Origin: Halococcus qingdaonensis
GTDB lineage: Archaea; Halobacteriota; Halobacteria; Halobacteriales; Halococcaceae
NCBI RefSeq assembly: GCF_024508235.1
Contig: NZ_CP101943.1
Span: 2,329,112 to 2,393,111 of the forward strand
DNA length: 64,000 nt
Direction: 5' to 3'
How positions within the stretch are numbered: position 1 is the stretch's first letter; each line of letters starts with the position of its first letter. Of the stretch, positions 1 through 8,846 are shown one piece after another. Both the position numbers and the translations under genes were made by a program. The notes under the pieces are model-generated. The model worked only from the letters and a program-made list of their open reading frames with translations. It had not been told where the DNA came from and did not search any database.

Positions 1-3
1 TGA

Positions 4-1362
4 TCAGCCGTCGAGCGCGCGATCGAGTCGGTCGCCGATGCCGTCGGCGAGTTCGTGGGCGCGTGCTTCGGAGCCGGCCTCGGTGTAGATGCGCACGACG
101 GGTTCGGTGCCGCTTTCGCGGACGAGCAGCCAGGCATCGCCGAAGTCGAGTCGGTAGCCGTCGGTGTCGTTCAGTTCGCCCTCGCTCTCGTCGGCGTACG
201 CTGCAGCGGCGGCGAGCAGCGTCGCACGGTCGGCGTCGCTTTCGTAGCCGACGGTCGTCCGCACGTTGTGGTAGCCACCGACCGCCTCGACGACCGCGCT
301 CGCCGAGCGATCGGCGAGCAGTTCGAGGAAGCGAGCCGCGGTGTACGCGCCGTCACGGGCGAGCCGATGGTCGGGAAAGAGCACGCCACCGTTGCCCTCG
401 CCGGCGATCGGCACCGAAACGCCGTCGTCGTGGAGTTCGCGTACCCGTGAGATAATGCGCGTGCTCCCGACGGGCGTGAGTTCGAGCGTCGCACCCGCCT
501 CGCTGGCGACGTCGACCAGTCGTTGCGAGACCGTCACCGCCGAGACGGTGCTGTCGCCGTCGTCGAGCGTCGCGTCGGCCAGTACCGCGAGCGTCGCGTC
601 GCCCTCGATGTAGTTCCCGTACTCGTCGAAGAAGATCGCCCGATCGGCGTCGCCGTCGTGGGCGATGCCGACGTCGGCGTCCGTTGCGCGCACCAGCCGA
701 CCGAGGTCCGTGAGATGTTCCGGTACTGGCTCGGGATCGCGCCCCGGGAAGCTCCCGTCGCGCTGTGCGTTGACCGTGTGGACCTCGCAGCCGAGTTTCC
801 TGAACAATCCCGGGCTGGTGAGCGACCCCGCCCCGTGACCGGGATCGAGCGCCACGGTGAGATCGGCCGCGGCGATCCGCTCGCGATCGATGGCTGCGAC
901 GACCTCCTCAACGTACTCGCGGCGCGCGCTCGTCACCTGACGAGTGTTCCCCGTCCCGTCCCAGCGAGCGTGCTCGAACGTCCCGTCGTCAAGCAGTTCC
1001 TCGACCTGCTCCAGCCGGTCGACGCCGAACTCGACACCGTCGCTGCCGACGAGTTTGATCCCGTTGTACTGTGGCGGGTTGTGCGAGGCGGTGATCATCA
1101 CCGCCGGCACCCCCTCGCGCTCGGCGTACGACTGCAGAGCCGGCGTCGGCAGCGCACCCAATCGATCGACGTCGCTGCCGGCGCTCGCGAGTCCGCTCGC
1201 CGTCGCGTCGGCGAGCATCTCGCCCGTCGCACGCGTGTCCCGCCCGACGGCCGCCTGGCCGTCGACGAGCGTCCCGACGGCCAGCCCGATCCGCAGACAG
1301 AGCGTCGGCGTCACCTCCTCGTTCGCGACCCCGCGAATCCCACTCGACCCGAACAGTTGCAT
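4..1362 (-). CDS. glmM: Phosphoglucosamine mutase / phosphohexomutase family
   Basis: Alpha-D-phosphohexomutase that interconverts hexose 6- and 1-phosphates; the GlmM branch makes glucosamine-1-phosphate for UDP-GlcNAc. All four family signatures are present: the phosphoserine loop TASHNPPQYNG near residue 90, the metal loop DGDADR near 240, the sugar loop GEGNGG near 325, and the phosphate-binding RESGTEPVVRIY near the C terminus. The product is 452 aa, normal for the family. I start at the ATG at 1362, giving MQLFGSSGIRG, the usual N terminus, with AGGTGA 6-7 nt upstream; a GTG three codons earlier is the alternative. Whether glucosamine, glucose or mannose phosphate is preferred cannot be read from sequence. 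It is divergent from the beta-propeller gene across a palindrome-rich spacer. Confidence 0.88.
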   Translation of the reverse strand: MQLFGSSGIRGVANEEVTPTLCLRIGLAVGTLVDGQAAVGRDTRATGEMLADATASGLASAGSDVDRLGALPTPALQSYAEREGVPAVMITASHNPPQYNGIKLVGSDGVEFGVDRLEQVEELLDDGTFEHARWDGTGNTRQVTSARREYVEEVVAAIDRERIAAADLTVALDPGHGAGSLTSPGLFRKLGCEVHTVNAQRDGSFPGRDPEPVPEHLTDLGRLVRATDADVGIAHDGDADRAIFFDEYGNYIEGDATLAVLADATLDDGDSTVSAVTVSQRLVDVASEAGATLELTPVGSTRIISRVRELHDDGVSVPIAGEGNGGVLFPDHRLARDGAYTAARFLELLADRSASAVVEAVGGYHNVRTTVGYESDADRATLLAAAAAYADESEGELNDTDGYRLDFGDAWLLVRESGTEPVVRIYTEAGSEARAHELADGIGDRLDRALDG

Positions 1363-1371
1363 TCGAGTCAC

Positions 1372-1790
1372 CTGACGGCCCGACTCACAAATCGCTTCCG
1401 ACCCACCTTTTTGCTGCGGGGGATCGCGCGCTTCGCGCGCTCAACCCCTTGCAAAAATCTGGACCAAAAACTGCCGCTCACTCGCGGTGCTCGTTCGCGG
1501 TGTTCTCGTGAACGACCGTAGGGAGTGAACGAGAGCCAGAGAGACGCGAAGCGTCTCCCGTGAACCGCGCTCGCTTCGCTCGCGCGGACGCATCCACCAC
1601 CGCAACCGCAAACCGCAGCACCACGAAGCCCTCGGCTCACTCGCTGCGCTCGTTCGCCTCGCCCTTCATCCACCAGGAAAGCACGGCTCTCCTGAGCCTG
1701 CGGTCGCTTTGCGACCGCAGACGCCGGGCACCACAGCCGCCGGCGCGGCCGCGCCGGAACGCTTTCGCCGTTCGGCGTGCGCATCCGTGC
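1372..1790. repeat. Palindrome-rich intergenic element, copy A
   Basis: A 419 bp spacer between divergent genes, with no credible gene on either strand. It holds stem-loops with three-base loops: GCGCGC-TTC-GCGCGC at 1426-1440, GAGACGC-GAA-GCGTCTC at 1541-1557 and a 10-bp-arm hairpin with a TTT loop at 1698-1720. Conserved blocks are shared with copies at 23460-23871 and 26338-26734: CACCTTTTTGCTGC (1404-1417), GCAAAAATCTGGACCAAAA (1451-1469), CCGCTCACTCGC (1473-1485), CGAAGCCCTCG (near 1625) and CGCCCTTCATCCACCAGGA (near 1660). It presumably also carries the promoters of both flanking genes, but no convincing TATA box stands out. Confidence 0.75.
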
Positions 1791-2573
1791 ATGAGCAGTA
1801 TCGACGAAAAGCGCGTCCACGGCGCGAACACCGAGCCGACGGCGCTGTTCGTCGCCAGCGACATCGGCCTCACCCGCGTCTCGGTCGCCGGCGAGCGCGT
1901 GGGCGAGATCGAACTCCGCGATCGTCGCCCGGCCCACGATCTCGCCGTCGACGAAAAGCTGGCCGTGGCGACCGACGAGGACGTACTGATCGGCGACTCG
2001 CTCATGGAGACGGGGTTCGGCCCGGCGACGGCGGTCGGCTTCCACGACGGGCTCGTCGCCGCCGCTCCCGACGGACGAGTCGCACGCCGAATCGACGACG
2101 AGTGGCACGACGTGGGCACCGTCGAGACGGTTCACGCGATCGACGGTGATCTGCTCGCCACCGATAGTGGGATCTATCGACTTACGGACGACGGCCTCAC
2201 CCACGCGGGTCTCGACGCGGTCCGTGACGTCACCGTCGGGGGCGTTCCGCGGGCCGCGACGGCCACGGGACTCTACCGCCTCGGCAACGGCTGGATGGAT
2301 GAACTCGACGGCGATTTCCGGATGGTGAGCACCGACACCGACGGCGAGCGAGCGCACGCCGCGACGACGGACGACTTCTACGCCCACGATGGCGACGAGT
2401 GGGGGGCGATCGAGATCGGAAAACCGATCGCGGCGGTCGCGTATGCGGGACTGGTCTACGCCGTCGCGACGGACGGAACGCTGCTCGTCGGGACCGACGA
2501 CGGCTGGCGCGACCACCCCCTCGGAATCGGCGAGCCACACGCGCTCGTCGCGGCGGATCGAAACCCCGTTTAA
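1791..2573 (+). CDS. Haloarchaeal beta-propeller protein (HVO_0234-like)
   Basis: A 260-residue acidic protein made of repeated short strands with D-G turns, such as LLATDSGIYRLTDDG, ATATGLYRLGNG and AVATDGTLLVGTDDG, as expected of a beta-propeller. From memory it matches the haloarchaeal family HVO_0234, which lies beside PRPP synthetase as here. No catalytic motif, signal peptide or membrane segment is visible and its function is unknown. The frame stays open upstream, but the ATG at 1791 is chosen because the upstream translation is low-complexity palindrome sequence. It ends 21 nt before prs, which has its own TATA-like box. Confidence 0.7.
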   Translation: MSSIDEKRVHGANTEPTALFVASDIGLTRVSVAGERVGEIELRDRRPAHDLAVDEKLAVATDEDVLIGDSLMETGFGPATAVGFHDGLVAAAPDGRVARRIDDEWHDVGTVETVHAIDGDLLATDSGIYRLTDDGLTHAGLDAVRDVTVGGVPRAATATGLYRLGNGWMDELDGDFRMVSTDTDGERAHAATTDDFYAHDGDEWGAIEIGKPIAAVAYAGLVYAVATDGTLLVGTDDGWRDHPLGIGEPHALVAADRNPV

Positions 2574-2577
2574 CTGG
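2568..2577 (+). promoter_or_regulatory. TATA box for prs
   Basis: GTTTAACTGG is centred about 23 nt before the prs ATG, the spacing expected for a leaderless or nearly leaderless haloarchaeal transcript. It overlaps the last codons and stop of the preceding gene. Confidence 0.5.
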
Positions 2578-2594
2578 CCGTCACAGGTGCACAC

Positions 2595-3437
2595 ATGATC
2601 GTCAGCGCCTCCGGCTCCCAATCGCTCGCCAGCGCGCTCGCGACGGCGCTCGACGAGCCACTCGCCGAGACGACCTACGAGCGCTTTCCCGATGGCGAAC
2701 TGCAGGTTGCGGTGCCGGGCTTCGACGCCGAACGCGCGATCGTCGTCTGTTCGACCGCGACGAGCGACGCCCACATCGAGGCACTCCAGCTTCAGGACGC
2801 CGTCCGCGAGGCCGGCACAAGCGAGATCGTCACCGTGATCCCCTACATGGGCTACGCCCGCCAGGACAGAGCCTTCGAACCCGGCCAACCCGTCTCCGCC
2901 CGCGCGGTCGCGCGCGCACTAAGCACCGGCACCGACCGCGTCGTCACCGTAAATCCCCACGAGGAATCCGTCGGCAACTTCTTCGAGGTGCCCTGTACCA
3001 CCGTCGACGCCGCCGGACGGCTCGCCGATCCTCTACCAGACCTCGACGACCCAGTGTTCATCTCCCCCGACGCAGGTGCCATCGATCTCGCGGAGACGGT
3101 ACGGGACGCCTACGGATCGGGTGAAACGGACCACTTCGAGAAGACCCGCCACAGCAGCACGGACGTCGAGCTCGAACCGCATACCGCCGACGTCACGGGA
3201 CGCGACACCGTGCTTGTCGACGACATCGTCGCCACCGGTTCGACGATGGCTGGAGCCGTCTCGCACCTGAACGACGATACCCGGGTGTTCGTCACCTGCG
3301 TCCACCCGGTCTTCGCCGGTATGGCCAGAACGCGCCTCGCCCGCGCCGGCGTCGCGGCCGTCTACGGGACGGACACGATCGAGCGCGCCGAGAGCGCCGT
3401 CAGCGTCGCACCCGCCGTCGCCGCCGCGCTCGATTAG
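2595..3437 (+). CDS. prs: Ribose-phosphate pyrophosphokinase (PRPP synthetase)
   Basis: Makes PRPP from ribose 5-phosphate and ATP for purine, pyrimidine, histidine and tryptophan synthesis. At 280 aa it has the archaeal short form. Visible motifs are FPDGE near residue 30, the catalytic stretch IPYMGYARQDRAF near 85, SPDAGAI near 155 and the PRPP-binding loop VLVDDIVATGST near 208. Its stop codon overlaps the convergent ileS stop by four bases (3434-3437), so the two transcripts must run into each other. Confidence 0.95.
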   Translation: MIVSASGSQSLASALATALDEPLAETTYERFPDGELQVAVPGFDAERAIVVCSTATSDAHIEALQLQDAVREAGTSEIVTVIPYMGYARQDRAFEPGQPVSARAVARALSTGTDRVVTVNPHEESVGNFFEVPCTTVDAAGRLADPLPDLDDPVFISPDAGAIDLAETVRDAYGSGETDHFEKTRHSSTDVELEPHTADVTGRDTVLVDDIVATGSTMAGAVSHLNDDTRVFVTCVHPVFAGMARTRLARAGVAAVYGTDTIERAESAVSVAPAVAAALD

Positions 3438-6400
3438 TCCGCCCGCGCCTCGGCGACCGGCACGATGGCGATCTCGACGGTCGTCTCCTCGATTGCCCAC
3501 TCGCGTCGGTGGCCGTCCGCGACGTCGCCGAACGCCGCGGCCCTGACCTCCTCGCCGATGAGCGCCTCGTGCTCGCGAGCGAACTCCGCCACTCGGTCGT
3601 CGGCGACGTCGAGCTCGACCCTGATCTCGGCCTCCAGATCGAGGTCCATCTTCTTTCGCATTTCCTGGATCCGCCGGACGACGTCGCGCGCGTAGCCCTC
3701 GCTCTCGACGTCCTCGGTGAGCGTCGTGTCGACGTAGACCGTCCCACCGCCCTCGGCCGCGAACGTATCGGCGGCAACTCCCTCGGGCGTCTCGGTGACG
3801 ATTTCGACCATCTCGTTCGTGAGTTCGACAGACTCGTCGAGCGCGTCCGAAACGGCGGTTTCGAGCGCGGCAAGCGTCGGCTCTTCGACTCGTGCCTCGT
3901 TGAGCGCGGTCATGACGTCGCCCGACCGATCGCCGAACGCCGGTCCGAGCACGCTCATGTCCGCGCTGGCGCTGTATCGCAGCTCACCCCACCGCTCGTC
4001 GGGACCGATCAGATCCACAGTCCTCGCGTTGAGCCGGTCGGCGACGATCGCCGACTGGGATTCCACCGCGTCGGCGACCGCCTCGCTCTCGGCGTCGACG
4101 ACGACGCGCGTGACCGGCCAGCGGAGTTTGCGCTCGGCCTGCTGGCGGGCGGCCGAACCGGCCTCCTCGACGCCGCGAGCGACCCGGACCTCGCGTTCGA
4201 GCCGTTCGTTGCGGAGCTCTTCGTCGGGCTCGGGCCAGTCGCACATGTGGACCGTGTCGAACTCGTCGTTGCCGGTGAGAGTCCCATAGATCTCCTCGGC
4301 GGCGAACGGTGCGTACGGCGCGAGCAGCGCGACGACCTCACGGAGCACGCGGTAGAACGTCGCGTACGCGGCGCGCTTCGAGGGACTGTCCGACTCCTCC
4401 CACATGCGCTCGCGCACGCTCTGGACGTAGAAGCGCGAGACGTCCTCGACAACGAAGTCGAGCAGGGCGTGCAGCGCGCGATCCTGCCGGAAGTTTTCCC
4501 ACTCGTCGGTCATCTCTCCCTCCACGGTTTGCAGCCGCGAGAGCACCCACTCGTCTTCCCGTTCGAGAGTCACGTCGTCGAGGGTGACCTCGGTGGGATC
4601 GAACCCGTCGAGGCGCATGTAGGGAAGAGGGAAGCGGAAGACGTTCCAGAGGATGTTGAGGTTGCGCTGCATCGTCTCGGTCTCGTCCCACGAGAAGCGC
4701 ATGTCGTCGCCCTGTGGTGTGACCGACAGGAGGAACAGCCGCATCGGGTCCGCGCCGTACTCGTCGATGACCTCCTGGGGCTCGACGGTGATGTTCTTCG
4801 ATTTCGACATCCCCCGCCCGTCGGGCATGTTGGCGTAGCCGTGCATCAACACCTCCTTGTAGGGAATCTCGCCGAGCGCTGCCGTCCCCATCCCCAACTG
4901 CGACCAGAACCAGCCCCGTGTCTGGTCGTGGGCCTCCATGATGAGGTCGGCGGGCCAGAGCTCCTCGAACTCGCCTTCCTCCTGGGGGTAATCGAGCGTG
5001 CCCCACGACGCGACCGAGGAATCGAGCCAGACGTCGAAGACGTCCGGCACGCGCGTGTAGGTCGTGCCCTCTTCGGTGATCGTGAGATCGTCGACGGTCG
5101 GGCGGTGGAGATCGACCTCGTCGGGGTCGACGGTTTGGTCGGCGCGTTCGGCCAATTCCTCGCGCGTGCCGATCACGACTACGTCGTCCATCTCGCCGGA
5201 CCAGTCCTCGGGCGTCCAGATCGGGACGGGGATCCCCCAGTAGCGCTGGCGCGAGACGTTCCAGTCGGGCGATCCCTCGATGAAGTCGCGAAAGCGGTTG
5301 TCGCGCGCTTCCTGGGGATGCCACTCGGAGTCCTCGATGTTGTCGAGCATCTCCTCCTTCACGTCGGTGACGGTGATGAACCACTGATCGGTGGCGAGGA
5401 AGACGATATCCGTGTCACAGCGCCAGCATTGGCCGTAATCGTGGGCGTAGGTCTCTTCTGCGAGCAGCAGTCCCCGCTCGTCGAGATCGGCGATGATCCC
5501 GTCGTTTGCGTCACGAACGAACTCGCCGGCGTATTTTCCTGCGTCGTCGAGATAGACGCCGTCGCCGCCGACAGGGCAGAAAATGGGTAAATCGAGCTCC
5601 GATCCGCGCTCGAAGTCCTCTTGGCCGTGACCCGGCGCGGAGTGGACCAGCCCAGTTCTGTCGACCTCGACGTAATCGGCGTGGTAGACCTCACCGACGC
5701 CCTCACCGTCGGGGCGATCGGGTACCTCCTCAGCCAGCGGATGCTCGTACTCCCAGCCGAGCATTTCCTCGCCATCGAGCTCGTCGAGTACCTCGTAATC
5801 GTCGTAGCGACCTTTCTTCAGAACCTCCTCGACGACCTCGGCGGCGAGATAGAGCACCTCCTCTTGGCCGTCCCTTTCCGCACGCACTTTCTGATATTCG
5901 ACGTCCTCGTCGATCGCGACGAACTCGTTGGCGGGAACGGTCCACGGTGTCGTCGTCCAGATGACGAGGTTCCCTTCGCGGTCGGTGAGGGGGAACTCGA
6001 CGTAGATCGAGGGGTCCTCGACCTCGTGGTACTCGACCTCGTTCTTGGCGATAGCCGTCTCACACCGGGGACACTGGGTGATCGAGCGCTTGCCTTGCTC
6101 GACGAGCCCGCGGTCGGCGGCCTGTGCGAACCCCCACCACGCCGCCTCCATGTATTCGGGGTCGACGGTTTTGTACGGGTTCTCCCAGTCCATCCAGACG
6201 CCGAAGGACTTGAAATCCGACTGGAGCCCGTCGAGTTGTTCGTCGGCGTAGGTCTTGCACTCCTCGATGAACGGCTCCATGCCGAACGCCTCGATGTCCT
6301 TCTTGTTGTCGAAGCCCAGTTTCTCCTCGACGCGGGTCTCGATCGGCAGGCCGTGCATGTCGTAGCCCGGTCGATCGGTCACGTCGTAGCCCTGCATTCG

Positions 6401-6622
6401 GTGATACCGGATGTAGGCGTCTTTCAACGTCTTGTTCCACGTCGTCCCCATGTGGGCTGCACCCGACGTGTAGGGCGGCCCGTCGACGAAGAAGAAGTCC
6501 TCGCCGTCGGCGCGGTGTTGCTTGGTCTTGCGGTAGGCGTCGGTCTCGTCCCACTGCTCGAAGACGCGGCCCTCGACCGCATCGGGGTCGTAGCGGTCCG
6601 CGACCGGCTCGAACCTGCTCAT
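3434..6622 (-). CDS. ileS: Isoleucyl-tRNA synthetase
   Basis: Class I aminoacyl-tRNA synthetase charging tRNA-Ile. At 1062 aa it is full length. The N-terminal catalytic fold carries the HIGH-type motif as AHMGTTWNK near residue 57 and the KMSKS loop as GMSKSKN near 610; the editing (CP1) region with TTTPWTVPANEF lies near 225, and Cys pairs CPRC and CWRC are present. The start MSRFEPVADRY at 6622 is preferred, because the in-frame upstream extension of 40 codons is not family-like and runs into the divergent uracil-DNA glycosylase promoter. Confidence 0.95.
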   Translation of the reverse strand: MSRFEPVADRYDPDAVEGRVFEQWDETDAYRKTKQHRADGEDFFFVDGPPYTSGAAHMGTTWNKTLKDAYIRYHRMQGYDVTDRPGYDMHGLPIETRVEEKLGFDNKKDIEAFGMEPFIEECKTYADEQLDGLQSDFKSFGVWMDWENPYKTVDPEYMEAAWWGFAQAADRGLVEQGKRSITQCPRCETAIAKNEVEYHEVEDPSIYVEFPLTDREGNLVIWTTTPWTVPANEFVAIDEDVEYQKVRAERDGQEEVLYLAAEVVEEVLKKGRYDDYEVLDELDGEEMLGWEYEHPLAEEVPDRPDGEGVGEVYHADYVEVDRTGLVHSAPGHGQEDFERGSELDLPIFCPVGGDGVYLDDAGKYAGEFVRDANDGIIADLDERGLLLAEETYAHDYGQCWRCDTDIVFLATDQWFITVTDVKEEMLDNIEDSEWHPQEARDNRFRDFIEGSPDWNVSRQRYWGIPVPIWTPEDWSGEMDDVVVIGTREELAERADQTVDPDEVDLHRPTVDDLTITEEGTTYTRVPDVFDVWLDSSVASWGTLDYPQEEGEFEELWPADLIMEAHDQTRGWFWSQLGMGTAALGEIPYKEVLMHGYANMPDGRGMSKSKNITVEPQEVIDEYGADPMRLFLLSVTPQGDDMRFSWDETETMQRNLNILWNVFRFPLPYMRLDGFDPTEVTLDDVTLEREDEWVLSRLQTVEGEMTDEWENFRQDRALHALLDFVVEDVSRFYVQSVRERMWEESDSPSKRAAYATFYRVLREVVALLAPYAPFAAEEIYGTLTGNDEFDTVHMCDWPEPDEELRNERLEREVRVARGVEEAGSAARQQAERKLRWPVTRVVVDAESEAVADAVESQSAIVADRLNARTVDLIGPDERWGELRYSASADMSVLGPAFGDRSGDVMTALNEARVEEPTLAALETAVSDALDESVELTNEMVEIVTETPEGVAADTFAAEGGGTVYVDTTLTEDVESEGYARDVVRRIQEMRKKMDLDLEAEIRVELDVADDRVAEFAREHEALIGEEVRAAAFGDVADGHRREWAIEETTVEIAIVPVAEARAD

Positions 6623-6740
6623 GACTCGCCTACCCGTGCGGGGACTAAAGGAGCCTCGGTTGTGCAGACCGGCCTGTCGAACCCACGCAGGCGGGTCCAC
6701 TGACCGGAACGGACTCAAACCGGCCGGCCCCACACTCGCC

Positions 6741-7370
6741 ATGCCCGACTATCCCGATCCCGACTCGAAAAACGTCCTCGCGCCCGGCTGTGAGCGCTGC
6801 CCGGCGCTCGCGGACGCCCGCGAACACATCTCGTGGGGCAACGGCTCGCTCGACGCGGAACTCGTGGTAGTCGGCGAAGCACCCGGTGCCGGCACGCCCG
6901 AGGCGGAGCTCTGGAAGGGCGGCAACTGGACCGGCATGGCCTACACCGCACGTCACTCGGGCCGAAAGATTCGAGATCTCTTTGCCGACCTCGGCTTCGA
7001 CAACGACGATCTCTACTACACGAACGCCGTCAAGTGCTTTCCCGAGGGTGAGGACGGGTCGAACCGCGAACCCACGAGCGAAGAGCGGGCGAACTGCCGG
7101 CCCTATCTCGAAACCGAGATCGAGGAGATCGAGCCACGTGCCGTCGTCGCGACCGGCAAACACGCCACGACGAGCCTGCTCGCGACCGAGGGAAAGAGCA
7201 TCGACGGTTTTCTCGACTCGATCCTCGAACCGGTCGCGCTCGGGAGTCTCGAAACGACGCTCGTGCCGGTTCTCCATCCCTCCTACCAGGCCGTTTGGCT
7301 CTCGCGGCTCGATTACACCTACGAGGGCTATCTCGACGCCATCGCCGAGACGCTCGCCGGGGTCGAGTGA
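6741..7370 (+). CDS. Type-4/5 uracil-DNA glycosylase
   Basis: Removes uracil from DNA as the first step of base excision repair. The 209-aa protein has the family Fe-S cysteines (CERC near residue 17, NAVKCFPEG near 97, NCRPY near 118), the active-site loop GEAPGAGTPEAE near 47 and the C-terminal HPS motif VLHPSYQAVW near 180. The ATG at 6741 is chosen because upstream in-frame codons overlap the divergent ileS leader. A HIT-family gene follows 39 nt downstream in the same direction. Type 4 versus type 5 is not certain from reading alone. Confidence 0.87.
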   Translation: MPDYPDPDSKNVLAPGCERCPALADAREHISWGNGSLDAELVVVGEAPGAGTPEAELWKGGNWTGMAYTARHSGRKIRDLFADLGFDNDDLYYTNAVKCFPEGEDGSNREPTSEERANCRPYLETEIEEIEPRAVVATGKHATTSLLATEGKSIDGFLDSILEPVALGSLETTLVPVLHPSYQAVWLSRLDYTYEGYLDAIAETLAGVE

Positions 7371-7409
7371 CGCCAAACCTTCTTGCTCCCCGCACGCGAG
7401 GTGCCGGGT

Positions 7410-7835
7410 ATGTCGAACGATTGCCCGTTCTGCGGGATCGTCGCCGGCGAGATCCCCGGCCGCATCGTCTTCGAGACCGACGACGTGACCGCCTTCCTGG
7501 ATGCGAACCCGCTCGCGCCCGGCCACACGCTCGTCGTGCCGAACGACCACCACGAGCGACTCGCCGACCTCCCCGAGGAACTCGCCCGCGAGGTCTTCGC
7601 CGTGCTCCACCGATTGACACCCGCCGTCGAGACGGCCGCCGACGCCGACGGCTCGAACGTGGCGTTCAACGATGGGCCGGCTGCCGGCCAGGAGGTCCCC
7701 CACCTCCACGGCCACATCATCCCCCGGTTCGACGACGACGGCGGCGCGCCGATCCACGTCGTCGCCGGCGACCGACCCGACCTCACCGAGGACGATCTCG
7801 ACGCCATCGCCGAGGAGATCCGCGACGCTCGATAG
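7410..7835 (+). CDS. HIT-family nucleotide hydrolase
   Basis: Histidine-triad protein of 141 aa, likely hydrolysing AMP-linked nucleotides (Hint/Fhit superfamily). The triad is VPHLHGHIIPR near residue 95, and an N-terminal CPFC pair typical of zinc-containing HIT proteins is at residues 5-8. The middle FNDGPAAGQEVPH also fits the fold. The ATG at 7410 gives MSNDCPFCGIVAGE, the standard N terminus. The natural substrate is unknown. Confidence 0.87.
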   Translation: MSNDCPFCGIVAGEIPGRIVFETDDVTAFLDANPLAPGHTLVVPNDHHERLADLPEELAREVFAVLHRLTPAVETAADADGSNVAFNDGPAAGQEVPHLHGHIIPRFDDDGGAPIHVVAGDRPDLTEDDLDAIAEEIRDAR

Positions 7836-7958
7836 CGCCAATCGTCCGCGGACCGTGATCGTTCGTCGAGTAACTGCCTCTCTCCTCTGAGCGAACGGTG
7901 GCGAGCTGTCCCTGCGTTTCTGTTCCGATCGCTCTAATAATTTTACTCCGTAGGAAAA

Positions 7959-7967
7959 TTTTAAATA
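7959..7967 (+). promoter_or_regulatory. TATA box for tfb
   Basis: TTTTAAATA with an upstream AGGAAAA that could be a BRE. Its centre is 28 nt before the ATG at 7991, which predicts a leaderless mRNA and favours that ATG over the one at 7970. Confidence 0.65.
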
Positions 7968-7990
7968 GCATGCATTACATCGTCACAGAT

Positions 7991-8845
7991 ATGAATTCAA
8001 CCGAATCGTGTCCAGAATGTAATGGGCGGTTGGACGACGCCGGCGAGGAGACGTACTGTCGCGACTGCGGACTGGTCATCGGCGAGGATCGCGTCGATCG
8101 CGGCCCCGAGTGGCGCAACTTCGAAGATGGGCCGGATCGGAAACGGACGGGCGCACCGCTGACCCGTTCGCGCCACGATCGCGGCCTCTCGACGGAGATC
8201 GGTCGTTCGACCCGTCTCACCGGCCGAAAGCGTCGTCTGTTCGCGCGTTTGCGCCGCCAGCACAACCGCACACGAATTTCCTCGCGCGCCGAACGCAATC
8301 GTGTCTACGGGTTCACCGAGGTGCGGCGCATGGTGGGCGCGCTCGGCCTCCCGGACTCGATCCGCGACCGTGCCTGCGTGCTCTTCGAGTCCGCACAGAA
8401 CGAGGACCTGCTGCGCGGACGCTCGCTCGAAGGGTTCGCCGCCGCGGCCGTCTACGCCGTCTGTCGTACCGACGCCCTCTCGCGCACGCTCGCCGAAATC
8501 GGTGCGGTCGCCAAAGCCACACGTGACGAGCTCACCACCGCCTACGACGCCCTGAATCGGGAACTCGGCCTACCGACCGGTCCGATCGATCCCGAGGAAT
8601 ATCTAGCGCGCTTCGCGAACCAACTCGACCTCCCGAACGGGATCGAACGCAGGGCACGCGCGCTCGTCGAGAAGAGCCACGAACTCGGGCTGACCAACGG
8701 GCGCAATCCGAGCGGCGTCGCCGCGGCCTGTCTCTACACCGCCGCGAGCGAACACGACCACGCACTCACACAGCAGTCGGCCGCCGACGTCGCTGGCGTG
8801 ACGCCAGTGACGCTCCGAACGACCTACTACGACCTGCGGGAGTGA
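7991..8845 (+). CDS. tfb: Transcription initiation factor TFB (TFIIB homologue)
   Basis: General archaeal transcription factor that bridges TBP/TATA-BRE and RNA polymerase; haloarchaea usually carry several. The 284-aa protein has an N-terminal zinc ribbon (CPECNG near residue 7, CRDCG near 23), the B-finger region with GPEWRNF, and two cyclin-like repeats (about 105-190 and 200-284; the second ends in GVTPVTLRTTYYDLRE). An ATG at 7970 would add seven residues, but it lies upstream of the predicted transcription start. It is convergent with mcm, with one base between the stops. Confidence 0.92.
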   Translation: MNSTESCPECNGRLDDAGEETYCRDCGLVIGEDRVDRGPEWRNFEDGPDRKRTGAPLTRSRHDRGLSTEIGRSTRLTGRKRRLFARLRRQHNRTRISSRAERNRVYGFTEVRRMVGALGLPDSIRDRACVLFESAQNEDLLRGRSLEGFAAAAVYAVCRTDALSRTLAEIGAVAKATRDELTTAYDALNRELGLPTGPIDPEEYLARFANQLDLPNGIERRARALVEKSHELGLTNGRNPSGVAAACLYTAASEHDHALTQQSAADVAGVTPVTLRTTYYDLRE

Positions 8846-8846
8846 T

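Noticed and set aside
523-1521. Long open frame on the + strand over the phosphohexomutase gene
   Set aside because: Antisense shadow of a GC-rich gene with clear family motifs; no motifs of its own.
1368-2888. 506-codon minus-strand frame over the beta-propeller and prs genes
   Set aside because: Shadow frame; prs motifs are on the other strand.
6623-6742. In-frame N-terminal extension of ileS
   Set aside because: Not family-like and overlaps the divergent gene's upstream region; the MSRFEP start is standard.
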